Assembly: GCF_030376615.1 (NCBI RefSeq)
Contig: NZ_JARRAB010000021.1
Location: 28,551-92,550 of the forward strand
Length of the DNA: 64,000 nt
Reading direction: 5' to 3'
DNA from: Pseudomonas sp. sp1636
Lineage (GTDB): Bacteria; Pseudomonadota; Gammaproteobacteria; Pseudomonadales; Pseudomonadaceae
In this document: positions 34,513-42,043 of the stretch, piece by piece
Numbering within the stretch: position 1 is the stretch's first letter
How the letters are laid out: each line of letters opens with the position of its first letter
The notes under the pieces: generated by a model
The model's input: only the letters and a program-made list of their open reading frames with translations
What the model was told of the DNA's origin: nothing
Database searches by the model: none
Program-made: the position numbers and the translations under genes

Positions 34513-34619
34513 GAAAAGGCCCCATGACCACCGTATCCGGTGGGTCTGATATTTTTATAAGACCGTCCGAGTCTAACAAGACCGGCGTCACAAAATAAAG
34601 CCGAGGCCGTGCTCGGCTG

Positions 34620-34649
34620 ACGCCATGTAAGCCTTGGCTTACATGGCGT
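34620..34649. repeat. 30-bp perfect palindrome
   Basis: Arms ACGCCATGTAAGCC (34620-34633) and complement (34636-34649), 2-base centre. No T-run, so not a classical terminator. It may be an operator or a cruciform-prone site between endA and the PhoX remnant. Confidence 0.7.
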
Positions 34650-34801
34650 GCTGTCGATCGCGACTACTGTGATTGGCGGCGGGCGGCTAATCTTCTGCCC
34701 ATGGACGTAGCGCAGGAAGCGCAAAGTAACCAATAGGGACACGCTGGATAGCCGCCAGGAGGGCGCGCGCAACACGGATGTCAGTACACAGTCTGCAAAG
34801 G

Positions 34802-34829
34802 CCCCGCATTCGCGGGGTTTTCTTTTTCG
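34802..34829 (+). terminator. Terminator-like hairpin
   Basis: CCCCGC/GCGGGG (34802-34807, 34812-34817) around ATTC, followed by a T-rich run. No intact upstream plus-strand gene is present, so it may end a lost one. Confidence 0.6.
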
Positions 34830-34866
34830 GCGTTCGCCCGGCTTCACATAAGAGATAGAGCGCGAC

Positions 34867-35112
34867 GTGCTTGCGCACCAGGTCGAGCTGTTCCTGCTCT
34901 GCGCCGATCCGCGCACGCGAGAAGTCCGCCGCTTCCTGGTCGGCCCGCGCGGCTGCGAAATCACCGGCCTGGCCTGGAGCCCGGACGGCAAGGCGATGTG
35001 GGCGAATATCCAGCACCCGGGCATCAGCTACCCGGCCAGCGACGGCAAGAGTCGCCCGCGCTCGACCACGGTGCTGATCAGCAAGATCGATGGCGGGGTG
35101 ATCGGCAGCTGA
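34867..35112 (+). pseudogene. 3' remnant of a PhoX-type alkaline phosphatase gene
   Basis: 81 codons. CADPRTREVRRFLVGPRG, then CEITGLAWSPDGKAMWANIQ and HPGISYPASDGKSRPRSTT followed by DGGVIG, matches the C-terminal end of PhoX (DUF839) phosphatases: the R-R-F-x-V-G-P-x-G-x-E-x-T-G block and the final I-N-I-Q-H-P-G and P-R-S-x-T-V motifs. The full enzymes exceed 600 residues; nothing upstream in the frame resembles the rest, and the first residues are already unlike PhoX. It is a truncated leftover. Confidence 0.8.
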
Positions 35113-35126
35113 GCGCGGGCAACGGC

Positions 35127-36011
35127 TCAGGCTGCCTGACGGGTGTTCGGCAGGCGGCTAAACCAGTCCAGCGTTTCGTCCCACAGTGGCTGGGCGGCGG
35201 GGCGGAAGTAGCCCATGTGACCGATGGCGCCCAGCCCGGTTGTCGTGTCGATATCCCGTGCCTGATAGGGCGCGCCGGTATAAGCGGCCATAAACGCGTC
35301 ACGCGATTGAGGTGGCGCCCATAGGTCGTCGAGGGCGTTGGCGGCGACGATCGGCGTGTTGACCTGGGCGAAGCGTTCGGCCAGACCGGGCAGCTGCGGG
35401 TCTTCGAAGAAATAGCGGGGGAAGCGGCACCAGTGCTTCCACTGCGTGTATACGCCCAGGGGCAGGTCTTCGCCCATGTTCAGCGTGCTCCAGGCCAGGT
35501 AGCCCTTGGCGCGCGTGATCAGCGGGCCGATCACTCGCCACATGGCCAGGACGCGTAGCTGCTCGGCCCTGGGCATCCAGCCGTGCCAGCCGGCGCCAGT
35601 GCCGAAGGTGTAGAAACCCTGCACCTGAGCATGGTTGGGCAGCAGGCCGAAGGCATGCCCGCCGAATGAATGGCCGACCATGAACAGTGGCCGTTCGGCG
35701 TGGCGGTGTTGGTCGACGGCGGCTGCCAGGTCGAGGTGCGCCCAGTCCAGATAGTCCATCTCGAAGCCGCGCAGGCTGGCCGGTTTCGACAGGCCGATAC
35801 CACGGTAGTCCAGGGTCAGGGTGCTGAAGCCGCGGCGCGCCGCATATTCGGCGAAGCGCCGGTAAAAGCCCTGGGGCACCCCGGTGGCTCCGGCGATCAG
35901 CAGCTGCGCCACCGGGGCGGGGGCGTGGTACCGGGTGGCGATCAGCGGGTAACCGTCGAGTGCCGGCAGTTGCACGGTTTCGCCGAGGATGGTCTGGCTG
36001 TCGCTGGTCAT
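35127..36011 (-). CDS. Alpha/beta hydrolase
   Basis: 294 residues. LTLDYRGIGLSKP, nucleophile elbow MVGHSFGGHAFG, acid in AANALDDLWAPP and a C-terminal IGHMGYFR histidine. It belongs to the group of uncharacterised hydrolases with a long cap that contains WCRFPRYFFEDP. Substrate unknown. It is coupled to the TetR gene upstream by a 4-base ATGA overlap, so it is probably the target that the regulator controls together with itself. Confidence 0.85.
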   Translation of the reverse strand: MTSDSQTILGETVQLPALDGYPLIATRYHAPAPVAQLLIAGATGVPQGFYRRFAEYAARRGFSTLTLDYRGIGLSKPASLRGFEMDYLDWAHLDLAAAVDQHRHAERPLFMVGHSFGGHAFGLLPNHAQVQGFYTFGTGAGWHGWMPRAEQLRVLAMWRVIGPLITRAKGYLAWSTLNMGEDLPLGVYTQWKHWCRFPRYFFEDPQLPGLAERFAQVNTPIVAANALDDLWAPPQSRDAFMAAYTGAPYQARDIDTTTGLGAIGHMGYFRPAAQPLWDETLDWFSRLPNTRQAA

Positions 36012-36598
36012 GCGTGTGCTCCTCCGGGGGGCTGTTGCCGGGTCAGGTTGAACAGGGCCTCGGCCGCGCGTTTGAGCGGCTCGCTGCTGCCGGCGACGCG
36101 GGCCTGCAACAGGCCGCCTTCATAAAGCGCGACGAACAGCGCGGCGAGGTTGTCGGCTTGTTCGCGTGGGTAGCCGTACCGATGCAATTGCTCGGCAAGA
36201 GTTTGGCGCACCCGGACAAAACTACGCTCCAGGGCCTGGCGAATCGCCACATCATCCGGGCCGCTCTCCAGGGCCACGGTGGCCAGTGGGCAGCCGCGCT
36301 CGAACTGGCTGCTCTCCAACTGCTGCAGCGCACCTTGCAACCAGTGCTGCAGCGCTTGCAGCGGGTCTGGCTGCTGGCGGAACAACTGGACGAATAGGCC
36401 GTCGATACGCTGGCCGATATGCTCGATGGCGGCCACGGCCAGTTCGCTCTTGCCGCCTGGAAAATGGTGGTAGAGGCTGCCTTTCGGCGCGCCGGCGGTC
36501 TCCAGCAGTTCACTCAGGCCGACGCCGTGCAGGCCTTTGCGTTGCAGGGCATCGGCCATGGCATCGATCAGGTTGTCGCGGGTCGAGGTCTTGGTCAT
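36008..36598 (-). CDS. TetR/AcrR family repressor
   Basis: 196 residues. The helix-turn-helix is KGLHGVGLSELLETAGAPKGSLYHHF at about 21-46, and the C-terminal part CPLATVALESGPDDVAIRQAL matches the YxaF/LmrA-NemR type of ligand domain, in which a Cys near C-P-L is often redox or electrophile reactive. The NemR-like box lies 12 bases before its ATG, so it represses its own operon with the hydrolase. GyrI-like and FMN-reductase genes nearby fit a drug or electrophile response, which is inference. Confidence 0.88.
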   Translation of the reverse strand: MTKTSTRDNLIDAMADALQRKGLHGVGLSELLETAGAPKGSLYHHFPGGKSELAVAAIEHIGQRIDGLFVQLFRQQPDPLQALQHWLQGALQQLESSQFERGCPLATVALESGPDDVAIRQALERSFVRVRQTLAEQLHRYGYPREQADNLAALFVALYEGGLLQARVAGSSEPLKRAAEALFNLTRQQPPGGAHA

Positions 36599-36609
36599 GG
36601 CGAATTATA

Positions 36610-36625
36610 TAGACCGGTCGGTCTA
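36610..36625. promoter_or_regulatory. NemR-like operator TAGACC-N4-GGTCTA
   Basis: TAGACCGGTCGGTCTA, perfect 6-base arms and 4-base centre, overlapping the likely promoter of the TetR gene. This is the same arrangement as the box bound by NemR in E. coli. Confidence 0.75.
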
Positions 36626-36909
36626 GTCATGGCAAGAGATTTTTTACCGCATTCATCCGATGGATAGCGACGTATCGCGGCGGCGGGGCAGGCGCAAGAG
36701 CGATCCCGCGCCTCGTCCGCGGTGCATTGCTCCTGGCTTCGGCGATGGAGGAAGAGCCCCCGGCATGGCCAGCCTTGCCCCTGCTGCGGGGTGCGGCTAC
36801 GGTTTCCATCTGGCGCTTGCCCGTAAGCTCCGCGATCAGCGCCGAGGCGCGGCGGGCGAGCGGTAGCTTGAATGGAATTAATGGAATCGAATGGAGGGAG
36901 ACCCTGCGC
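36626..36909. other. Spacer between TetR operator and GyrI-like gene
   Basis: About 284 bases. The open frame from 36727 runs into the GyrI-like gene but has no family similarity there. A short repetitive stretch TGGAATTAATGGAATCGAATGG precedes the Shine-Dalgarno. No gene seen. Confidence 0.5.
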
Positions 36910-37395
36910 ATGCAGCCCACAACAACCCCTGAATTGCCCGAGCCGCGCTTCGTGCGCGGTGAGGAACTGCTGATCGTCGGGTTCGGCGAGCGCTTCAGCG
37001 CCGAGTGCAGCCAGGACATTACCGCGCTCTGGCAGCACTTCGGGCCGCATATCGGCCGGGTGCCAGGGCAGTTGGGTGGGGAAACCTTCGGCCTGTGTTG
37101 CAACCCCGGCGAAGACGGCAGCTTTGAATACATTGCCGGGGTGCAGGTGAGCCGCTTCGACGAGTTGCCGCCCGGCTTCAGGCGCATGCGCCTGCCGGCG
37201 CGGCGCTATGCGGTGTTCCTGCATCGCGGGCATATTTCCAGCCTCCATGAAACCTTTGCCGCGATCTTCCGGCGCTGGCTGCCGGCCTCCGGTCTGGAGG
37301 CGGCGGACGCTCCGGAGTTCGAGCGCTACAGCGGCGATTTTGACCCCGTGGCGGGCACCGGTCAGGTGGAAATCTGGGTGCCGCTCAATGGCTGA
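36910..37395 (+). CDS. GyrI-like / AraC effector-binding domain protein
   Basis: 161 residues, only the effector-binding domain. ALWQHFGPHIGRVPGQ, LPARRYAVFLHRGHISSLHETFAAIFRRWLP and a final GQVEIWVPL match the GyrI-like fold, in which the Glu near the middle and the last strand bind cationic drugs. No DNA-binding domain. It may bind a ligand or act on it. Start at 36910 fits GGAGGGAG upstream; the longer frame from 36727 is not supported. Confidence 0.82.
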   Translation: MQPTTTPELPEPRFVRGEELLIVGFGERFSAECSQDITALWQHFGPHIGRVPGQLGGETFGLCCNPGEDGSFEYIAGVQVSRFDELPPGFRRMRLPARRYAVFLHRGHISSLHETFAAIFRRWLPASGLEAADAPEFERYSGDFDPVAGTGQVEIWVPLNG

Positions 37396-37434
37396 CGGGA
37401 GGCTGGTCACCCTGGCGCTTTGCTGGCTGACGGA

Positions 37435-37995
37435 TCAACCAGGGACGTGCTGCGCCACCCAGGCGGCATAGGCGCCGATGAACTTTTGCAGGAACGGCTT
37501 GATGCCATCGCCGAGCATGCCGGCCTCTTCGAAGAAGCTGCCGGCACCACCCAGGTAGGCTTCCGGCTGCTGCATCATCGCGACGTCGAGAAATACCATG
37601 GATTGGCGCAAGTGGTGGTTGGCACCGAAACCACCCACAGCCCCCGGCGAGGCCGTCAGCACCGCGCCGGGTTTGCCACTGAAGACGCTCTGGCCGTAGG
37701 GGCGCGAGCCGACATCGATGGCATTTTTCATCGGCGCCGGCACCGAGCGGTTGTATTCCGGGGTGACGAACAGCAGGGCGTCGGCGGCTTTGACCTTGGC
37801 GCGGAAGTCGAGGTAAGGCGACGGTGGCGGGTCGATGTCGATATCTTCGTTGTACAGCGGCAGCGCGCCGATTTCGACGATTTCCAGCTTCAGTAAGGGC
37901 GGCGCCAGTTCGGCTAACGCCAGGGCGAGTTTGCGGTTGATCGAGGCTTTGCGCAGGCTGCCGACCAGCACGGCGACGTGGTAGACCTTGCTCAT
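37435..37995 (-). CDS. NAD(P)H-dependent FMN reductase (ChrR/YieF type)
   Basis: 186 residues, flavodoxin-like. VGSLRKASINRKLA binds FMN phosphate, PEYNRSVPAPMKNAIDVGSRP is the family signature that shapes the flavin site, and GGFGANHHLRQSMVFLDV follows. Family members reduce quinones, chromate and azo dyes by two-electron transfer. AAGGAG lies before the ATG at 37995; a GTG/ATG five codons earlier lacks support. Single gene convergent with the GyrI-like gene. Confidence 0.9.
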   Translation of the reverse strand: MSKVYHVAVLVGSLRKASINRKLALALAELAPPLLKLEIVEIGALPLYNEDIDIDPPPSPYLDFRAKVKAADALLFVTPEYNRSVPAPMKNAIDVGSRPYGQSVFSGKPGAVLTASPGAVGGFGANHHLRQSMVFLDVAMMQQPEAYLGGAGSFFEEAGMLGDGIKPFLQKFIGAYAAWVAQHVPG

Positions 37996-38173
37996 AATGA
38001 CTCCTTGCACGCTGTGGACAGGGGTGAGCCAGTACCGGCTTGAACTAAAAACTATAGACCGCCGCGCGCACCGGGCGGTTGTCGCGCATAGCCGAGCAGG
38101 CTGCGAACGATCCTGCCAACCGCCGTTGTCATGCCGGCGGGGCGGCCAGCCTTACCGTGACCGGCGGCTTCGC

Positions 38174-39082
38174 TCATGGCCCAGGCGATTGCGCAAATGC
38201 GCCGAGCAGATCCGCGACAAACGCCTGTTGCGCTTCGCTCGGCTGGCGACCGCGGTGGCTGGCCAGGTGGAATTGCACGCTGAAGTCGAGCCGCTCCGCC
38301 AGCAGCGCGCGCAGCTGGCCGCGCGCTTCCCAAGGCGCGGCGATGTGCCGGGGCAGGTAACCGATATGCGCCCCGGAGAGAATGAAGGCCAGGGTGCCTT
38401 CGACCTGTTCGCTGCGCGCGCTGCTGTTGGCCGATTGCCAGGGCTCGTCGGCTCGGGTGAAGCGGTAGGGATGGTGCACGCCATCTTCGCCCTGCAGCTG
38501 CTCGCGGCTGACCTCCGTTTGGCCGAACAGCGGGTGGCTGGCGGCGCAGTACAGCGCCTGTTCCTCCACGAACAGCGGCTGCAGATCCAGCGCGGCCTGA
38601 GTGCCGGAGAAGTAGCCGATGGCCAGCTGCAGCTGATCTTGCAGCAAGCGCCGCTCCAGCTCGGCGGGCATGGCGCTGAGCAGCTCGATCTGCACCGCCT
38701 GGTTGCGCTGGCGAAACCGCCCGATGGCCGCGCCGACCCGTGCCAGCACCTGGTCATCCAGGGCTTCGGAGAGACCGATGCTGAGCGTACCCAGTAGCTT
38801 GTCGGCCATGCCCTGGGCCTCGCCCTTGAACACCTCGAGGGCGGCGAACAGTTTGCGCGTGGCCAATAGCACTTGCTCGCCCTTGGGGGTCAGGCTGAAA
38901 CCGGCTTTGCCGCGTTCGCACAGGCGGAAACCCAGGCGTGTTTCCAGCTTGGCCATCTGCGTGCTGATGGTCGACTGACCGATCCCCAGTTCGCCCTGGG
39001 CGGCACTGAAGCCGCCGCTCTCCACCACGGTGGTGAACAAGCGCAACAGCTGCAGGTCGAGGTCGCGCACTTGGCTGAGCAT
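38174..39082 (-). CDS. LysR family regulator, probably of the agmatinase cluster
   Basis: 302 residues. Winged HTH LDLQLLRLFTTVVESGGFSAAQGELGIGQSTISTQMAKLE at about 9-47, then the periplasmic-binding-like ligand domain (GTLSIGLSEALDDQ...). Divergent from the polyamine-binding protein and agmatinase genes, so most likely their regulator. I chose the ATG at 39082, which has GGAG before it, over the one at 39097, which has none. The effector, perhaps a polyamine or guanidino compound, is inferred from context only. Confidence 0.85.
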   Translation of the reverse strand: MLSQVRDLDLQLLRLFTTVVESGGFSAAQGELGIGQSTISTQMAKLETRLGFRLCERGKAGFSLTPKGEQVLLATRKLFAALEVFKGEAQGMADKLLGTLSIGLSEALDDQVLARVGAAIGRFRQRNQAVQIELLSAMPAELERRLLQDQLQLAIGYFSGTQAALDLQPLFVEEQALYCAASHPLFGQTEVSREQLQGEDGVHHPYRFTRADEPWQSANSSARSEQVEGTLAFILSGAHIGYLPRHIAAPWEARGQLRALLAERLDFSVQFHLASHRGRQPSEAQQAFVADLLGAFAQSPGP

Positions 39083-39176
39083 GCCGGCTCCAAACATTGA
39101 TGAATGTCGATGCCAAAGTAGATCACTTCATATTTATCCAAAGCAATGCCGGGCGCAGGATGATGCCAGGGTTTTC

Positions 39177-39237
39177 GTAGGAGCCCGCGTGCTGGCGATT
39201 CTTAGCTGTTGCAGATCGCCAGCACGCGGGCTCCTAC
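39177..39237. repeat. REP-type perfect hairpin in the LysR / polyamine-binding gene intergenic region
   Basis: 23-base arms (39177-39199, 39215-39237) with a 15-base loop, ends GTAGGAGCCCGCG. It lies 38 bases before the polyamine-binding gene start. Confidence 0.9.
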
Positions 39238-39274
39238 CCAAGAAAACCGACTCGTCAGAAGAGAGGAATCCGCC

Positions 39275-40348
39275 ATGCGCCTTGCCACTAGCTTGTTACT
39301 GCTCGCCTGCGCCCTGCCGCTGCAGGCCGAGGAGCAGGTGCTGAACATCTACAACTGGGCCGACTACGTGGCGCCGCAGGCGCTCGAGCGCTTCCAGAGC
39401 GAAACCGGCATCCGGGTCAAATACGACACCTTCGACAGCGCCGAGGTGCTCGACAGCAAGCTGCTCACCGGCGGCAGTGGTTACGACGTCGTATTCCCGG
39501 CTTCCAGTGGCCTGGCCCGGGCGATCCAGGCCAAGGCCGTGCAGCCGGTCGGCGCGTTGAGCAATGCCGGCAACCTCGACCCTGAACTGCTGGCCAAGCT
39601 GGCCAGCGTCGACCCCGGCAATCGCTACGGCGTGCCCTACACCTGGGGCACCGTCGGCTTAGGGCTAAACCGGCAGGCGCTGGAGCAACGCTTGCCGGGC
39701 GTGGCGCTGAACAGCCTGGATCTGCTGTTCAAGCCGGAGTACGCCAGCCAGCTGAAAGACTGCGGCATCGCCGTATTGGACTCGCCGCAGGAGGTGATTG
39801 CGATCGCGCTGAACTACCTGGGCAAGGATCCCTACAGCAACGCCGCCGCCGACCTAGCGGCCGCGCAGCAGTTGCTCGCCCAGTTGCAACCGAACCTGCG
39901 CTACATCGGCAGCGCCAGGCATATCGACGACCTGGCCAAGGGCGAGATCTGCCTGGCACTGACCTACACCGGCGACGCCGGCATGGCCGCCGCCCGCGCC
40001 GCCGAGGCCAAGCAGCCGTTCGCGGTGTTGTTTCGCATTCCTGTGGAGGGCACGCTGATCTGGTTCGACACCATGGCGATTCCGGTCGATGCGCCGCACC
40101 CGCAGGCCGCCCGCGCCTTTATCGACTACATGCTCAAGCCCGAGGCCATCGCCGAACTGACCAACGCGCTGTATTTCGCCAACGCCAACGCGGCTTCCGC
40201 GCCCTTGCTGGACGAGGCGATCAGCGGCGATCCGGACATCTACCCGCCGGCGCCGGTACGCGCCAAGTTGTTCCCCGAGCAGATCCAGAGCCTCAAGCAA
40301 CAGCGTCAGCGCACCCGCTTGTGGACCGCCTTCCGTAGCCAGTACTGA
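39275..40348 (+). CDS. Periplasmic polyamine-binding protein (PotF/SpuD type)
   Basis: 357 residues. Signal peptide MRLATSLLLLACALPLQA, then VLNIYNWADYVAPQAL, the signature opening of PotD/PotF. Further blocks: DVVFPASSG, YGVPYTWGTVGLGLN, LDSPQEVIAIALNYLG, and TYTGDAGMA. It would bind putrescine or a related amine in the periplasm. No ABC permease or ATPase genes follow, so it either shares a transporter encoded elsewhere or acts as a sensor for the divergent LysR circuit. GAGAGG before the ATG at 39275 fixes the start. Confidence 0.88.
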   Translation: MRLATSLLLLACALPLQAEEQVLNIYNWADYVAPQALERFQSETGIRVKYDTFDSAEVLDSKLLTGGSGYDVVFPASSGLARAIQAKAVQPVGALSNAGNLDPELLAKLASVDPGNRYGVPYTWGTVGLGLNRQALEQRLPGVALNSLDLLFKPEYASQLKDCGIAVLDSPQEVIAIALNYLGKDPYSNAAADLAAAQQLLAQLQPNLRYIGSARHIDDLAKGEICLALTYTGDAGMAAARAAEAKQPFAVLFRIPVEGTLIWFDTMAIPVDAPHPQAARAFIDYMLKPEAIAELTNALYFANANAASAPLLDEAISGDPDIYPPAPVRAKLFPEQIQSLKQQRQRTRLWTAFRSQY

Positions 40349-40402
40349 GCGCGCCCGGCAGCGGGCGCTGAATTTCTATCCAAGTTGTGAGGATCGTAAA
40401 CC

Positions 40403-41362
40403 ATGGATCAAGCCTACGAAAACGACCAGGCGCTGACCCGCGACAGCCTGTATGGCACGGCGGCCGAGCCGACCTACGCCGGCATCACCAGTTTCATGCG
40501 CCGGCGCTACAGCCGTGACCTACGCGGTGTCGATCTGGTGGTCAGCGGCGTGCCGTTCGACACCGCCACCACCAACCGACCCGGCAGCCGCTTCGGCCCG
40601 CGGGCGATTCGCGCCGCCTCGGTGCAGTCGGCCTGGGCGCGGCATTTTCCCTGGGAATTCGACCCCTTCGACCTGCTGGCCTGCATCGACTACGGCGACT
40701 GCTACTTCGACCACGGCACCCCACAGGACACCCCGGCGCTGATCGAGGCGCATGCCGACAAGATCCTCGCGGCCGGCTGCGCCATGCTCACCCTGGGCGG
40801 CGATCATTTCATCAGCTACCCGCTGCTCAAGGCCCATGCCAAGCAGCATGGCGCGCTGTCGCTGATCCACTTCGACGCGCACAGCGACACTTGGCCGGAC
40901 GAAGAGGGCGCGCGCATCGACCACGGCACCATGTTCTACCACGCCGCCCGCGAGGGCCTGGTCGATCCGGCGCGTTCGGTGCAGATCGGCCTGCGCACCA
41001 CCAACGATGACGTCATGGGCTTCCAGGTGCTCGACGCCCGCGAGGTGCAGCGCAGCACCCCGGAGCAGATCGCCGAGCGCATTCGCGCGCGGGTCGGCGA
41101 GCACCCGGTGTACCTGACCTTCGACATCGACTGCCTCGACCCAGCCTTCGCCCCTGGCACCGGAACCCCGGTGTGCGGTGGCCTGAGCAGCCACCAGGCG
41201 CTGGAGATTTTGCGTGGCCTGCGCGGCATCAACCTGGTCGGCATGGACGTGGTGGAAGTCTCGCCGCCCTACGACAACGCCGAAATCACCGCCCTGGCCG
41301 GTGCGACCCTGGCGATGGAGATGATCTGCCTGTACGCGGCGCGGCATAAGCTGGCGCGCTGA
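40403..41362 (+). CDS. speB: Agmatinase (ureohydrolase family)
   Basis: 319 residues, collinear with E. coli SpeB as I recall. Manganese ligands are in GGDHFISYPLL, HFDAHSDTW and FDIDCLDPAFAPGTGTP; VVEVSPPYDNAEITALA follows. It hydrolyses agmatine to putrescine and urea. Guanidinobutyrase and guanidinopropionase of pseudomonads are close relatives of the same length, so substrate is not certain; the polyamine-binding neighbour favours agmatine. RBS GTGAGGA. It is the last core gene before the island. Confidence 0.88.
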   Translation: MDQAYENDQALTRDSLYGTAAEPTYAGITSFMRRRYSRDLRGVDLVVSGVPFDTATTNRPGSRFGPRAIRAASVQSAWARHFPWEFDPFDLLACIDYGDCYFDHGTPQDTPALIEAHADKILAAGCAMLTLGGDHFISYPLLKAHAKQHGALSLIHFDAHSDTWPDEEGARIDHGTMFYHAAREGLVDPARSVQIGLRTTNDDVMGFQVLDAREVQRSTPEQIAERIRARVGEHPVYLTFDIDCLDPAFAPGTGTPVCGGLSSHQALEILRGLRGINLVGMDVVEVSPPYDNAEITALAGATLAMEMICLYAARHKLAR

Positions 41363-41782
41363 TCCTAGGTGCTGCCCCGTGGCGTGCTGGCGACTATGCC
41401 GGACGGCCCGTGCAGGTACGCCCATTCTGTGGCCTGTTGGTACGCCGCAGACAGCAAAAAACCGCGCAGTGTGCGGCTTTAAAGGTGCTGGGCCCGGTAG
41501 GGCTCGAACCTACGACCAAGGGATTATGAATTGCCTGGAAACGCCGCAAATCCAGTGAAAGCGGCGCAGGTGTAGTGAGCTGAAAGTAGCGTGGTAGATG
41601 GGGTTGAGCGTAATTGCGCGAAAACGGTGAAAGCTGGGGGCTGTACCGCCAGCGTGCTGTTTTTTGTACTGCGCCAAGCTCAGACGCTAGCCTCGCAGGC
41701 CGTTTTTAGGCTTGAGTGCCAGTATCCACTTTGATTTTCCATTAGGTTCGGTATACGTTACATATCATCTAATTTGTAACGT
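41363..41782. other. Left island edge: terminator remnant, att copy 1, conserved flank
   Basis: No gene. From left: a degenerate hairpin (about 41456-41482) related to the tRNA terminator at 57586, the tRNA 3' copy (41490-41529), a 150-base segment that is repeated after att copy 2 (43828-43980), then the HipB operator. Confidence 0.7.
41490..41529. repeat. att copy 1: 3' part of tRNA-Ile2(CAT)
   Basis: 40 bases that equal 57620-57659 of the intact tRNA except for two changes. Similarity stops in the anticodon loop (ATTATGA), a usual crossover site for tRNA-targeting integrases. It is not a functional tRNA because the 5' half is missing. Confidence 0.92.
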
Positions 41783-41784
41783 AT
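41753..41784. promoter_or_regulatory. Inverted-repeat operator of the HipBA-type operon
   Basis: ATACGTTACA (41753-41762), 12 bases, TGTAACGTAT (41775-41784): perfect 10-base arms. The right arm contains the first possible ATG of the antitoxin gene (41783). Typical position for autorepression by a HipB-like protein. Confidence 0.75.
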
Positions 41785-42043
41785 GCAGAACATGGACTAT
41801 TCCCTTATCACGACACGACTTGGCGAACAGCTTCGGCAACGCCGCCTCAATCGCGGGCTGACCCAGGCCAAGCTCGCTGCCCTGGCTGGCATCACTCGGC
41901 AAAAGGTCATCGCCATCGAGAAGGGCGACCTCTCGGTGGGCATGATGGCCTATGCACGAGTGCTGGCAGCCCTCGACTGCGAGCTCTCGGTTGTGCCCGC
42001 TGCCATGCCCACGCTGGACGAAATCCAGGGAGTGTTCGACTGA
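41783..42043 (+). CDS. HipB-like XRE antitoxin
   Basis: 86 residues. One XRE helix-turn-helix: LGEQLRQRRLNRGLTQAKLA, then ITRQKVIAIEKGD, at about 12-50, close to HipB. It should neutralise the downstream HipA-like kinase and repress the operon via the inverted repeat. The true start may be the second ATG at 41792, because the first lies inside the operator arm; that would give 83 residues. Stop and start of the two genes overlap (TGATG), so they are translationally coupled. Confidence 0.88.
   Translation: MQNMDYSLITTRLGEQLRQRRLNRGLTQAKLAALAGITRQKVIAIEKGDLSVGMMAYARVLAALDCELSVVPAAMPTLDEIQGVFD

Noticed and set aside
36727..36909. N-terminal extension of the GyrI-like protein
   Set aside because: Low-complexity sequence without similarity; a good ribosome-binding site marks the ATG at 36910.
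41490..41529. A second Ile tRNA gene at the left island edge
   Set aside because: Only the 3' half exists; no D-arm or acceptor 5' strand follows, so it is an att copy and not a gene.
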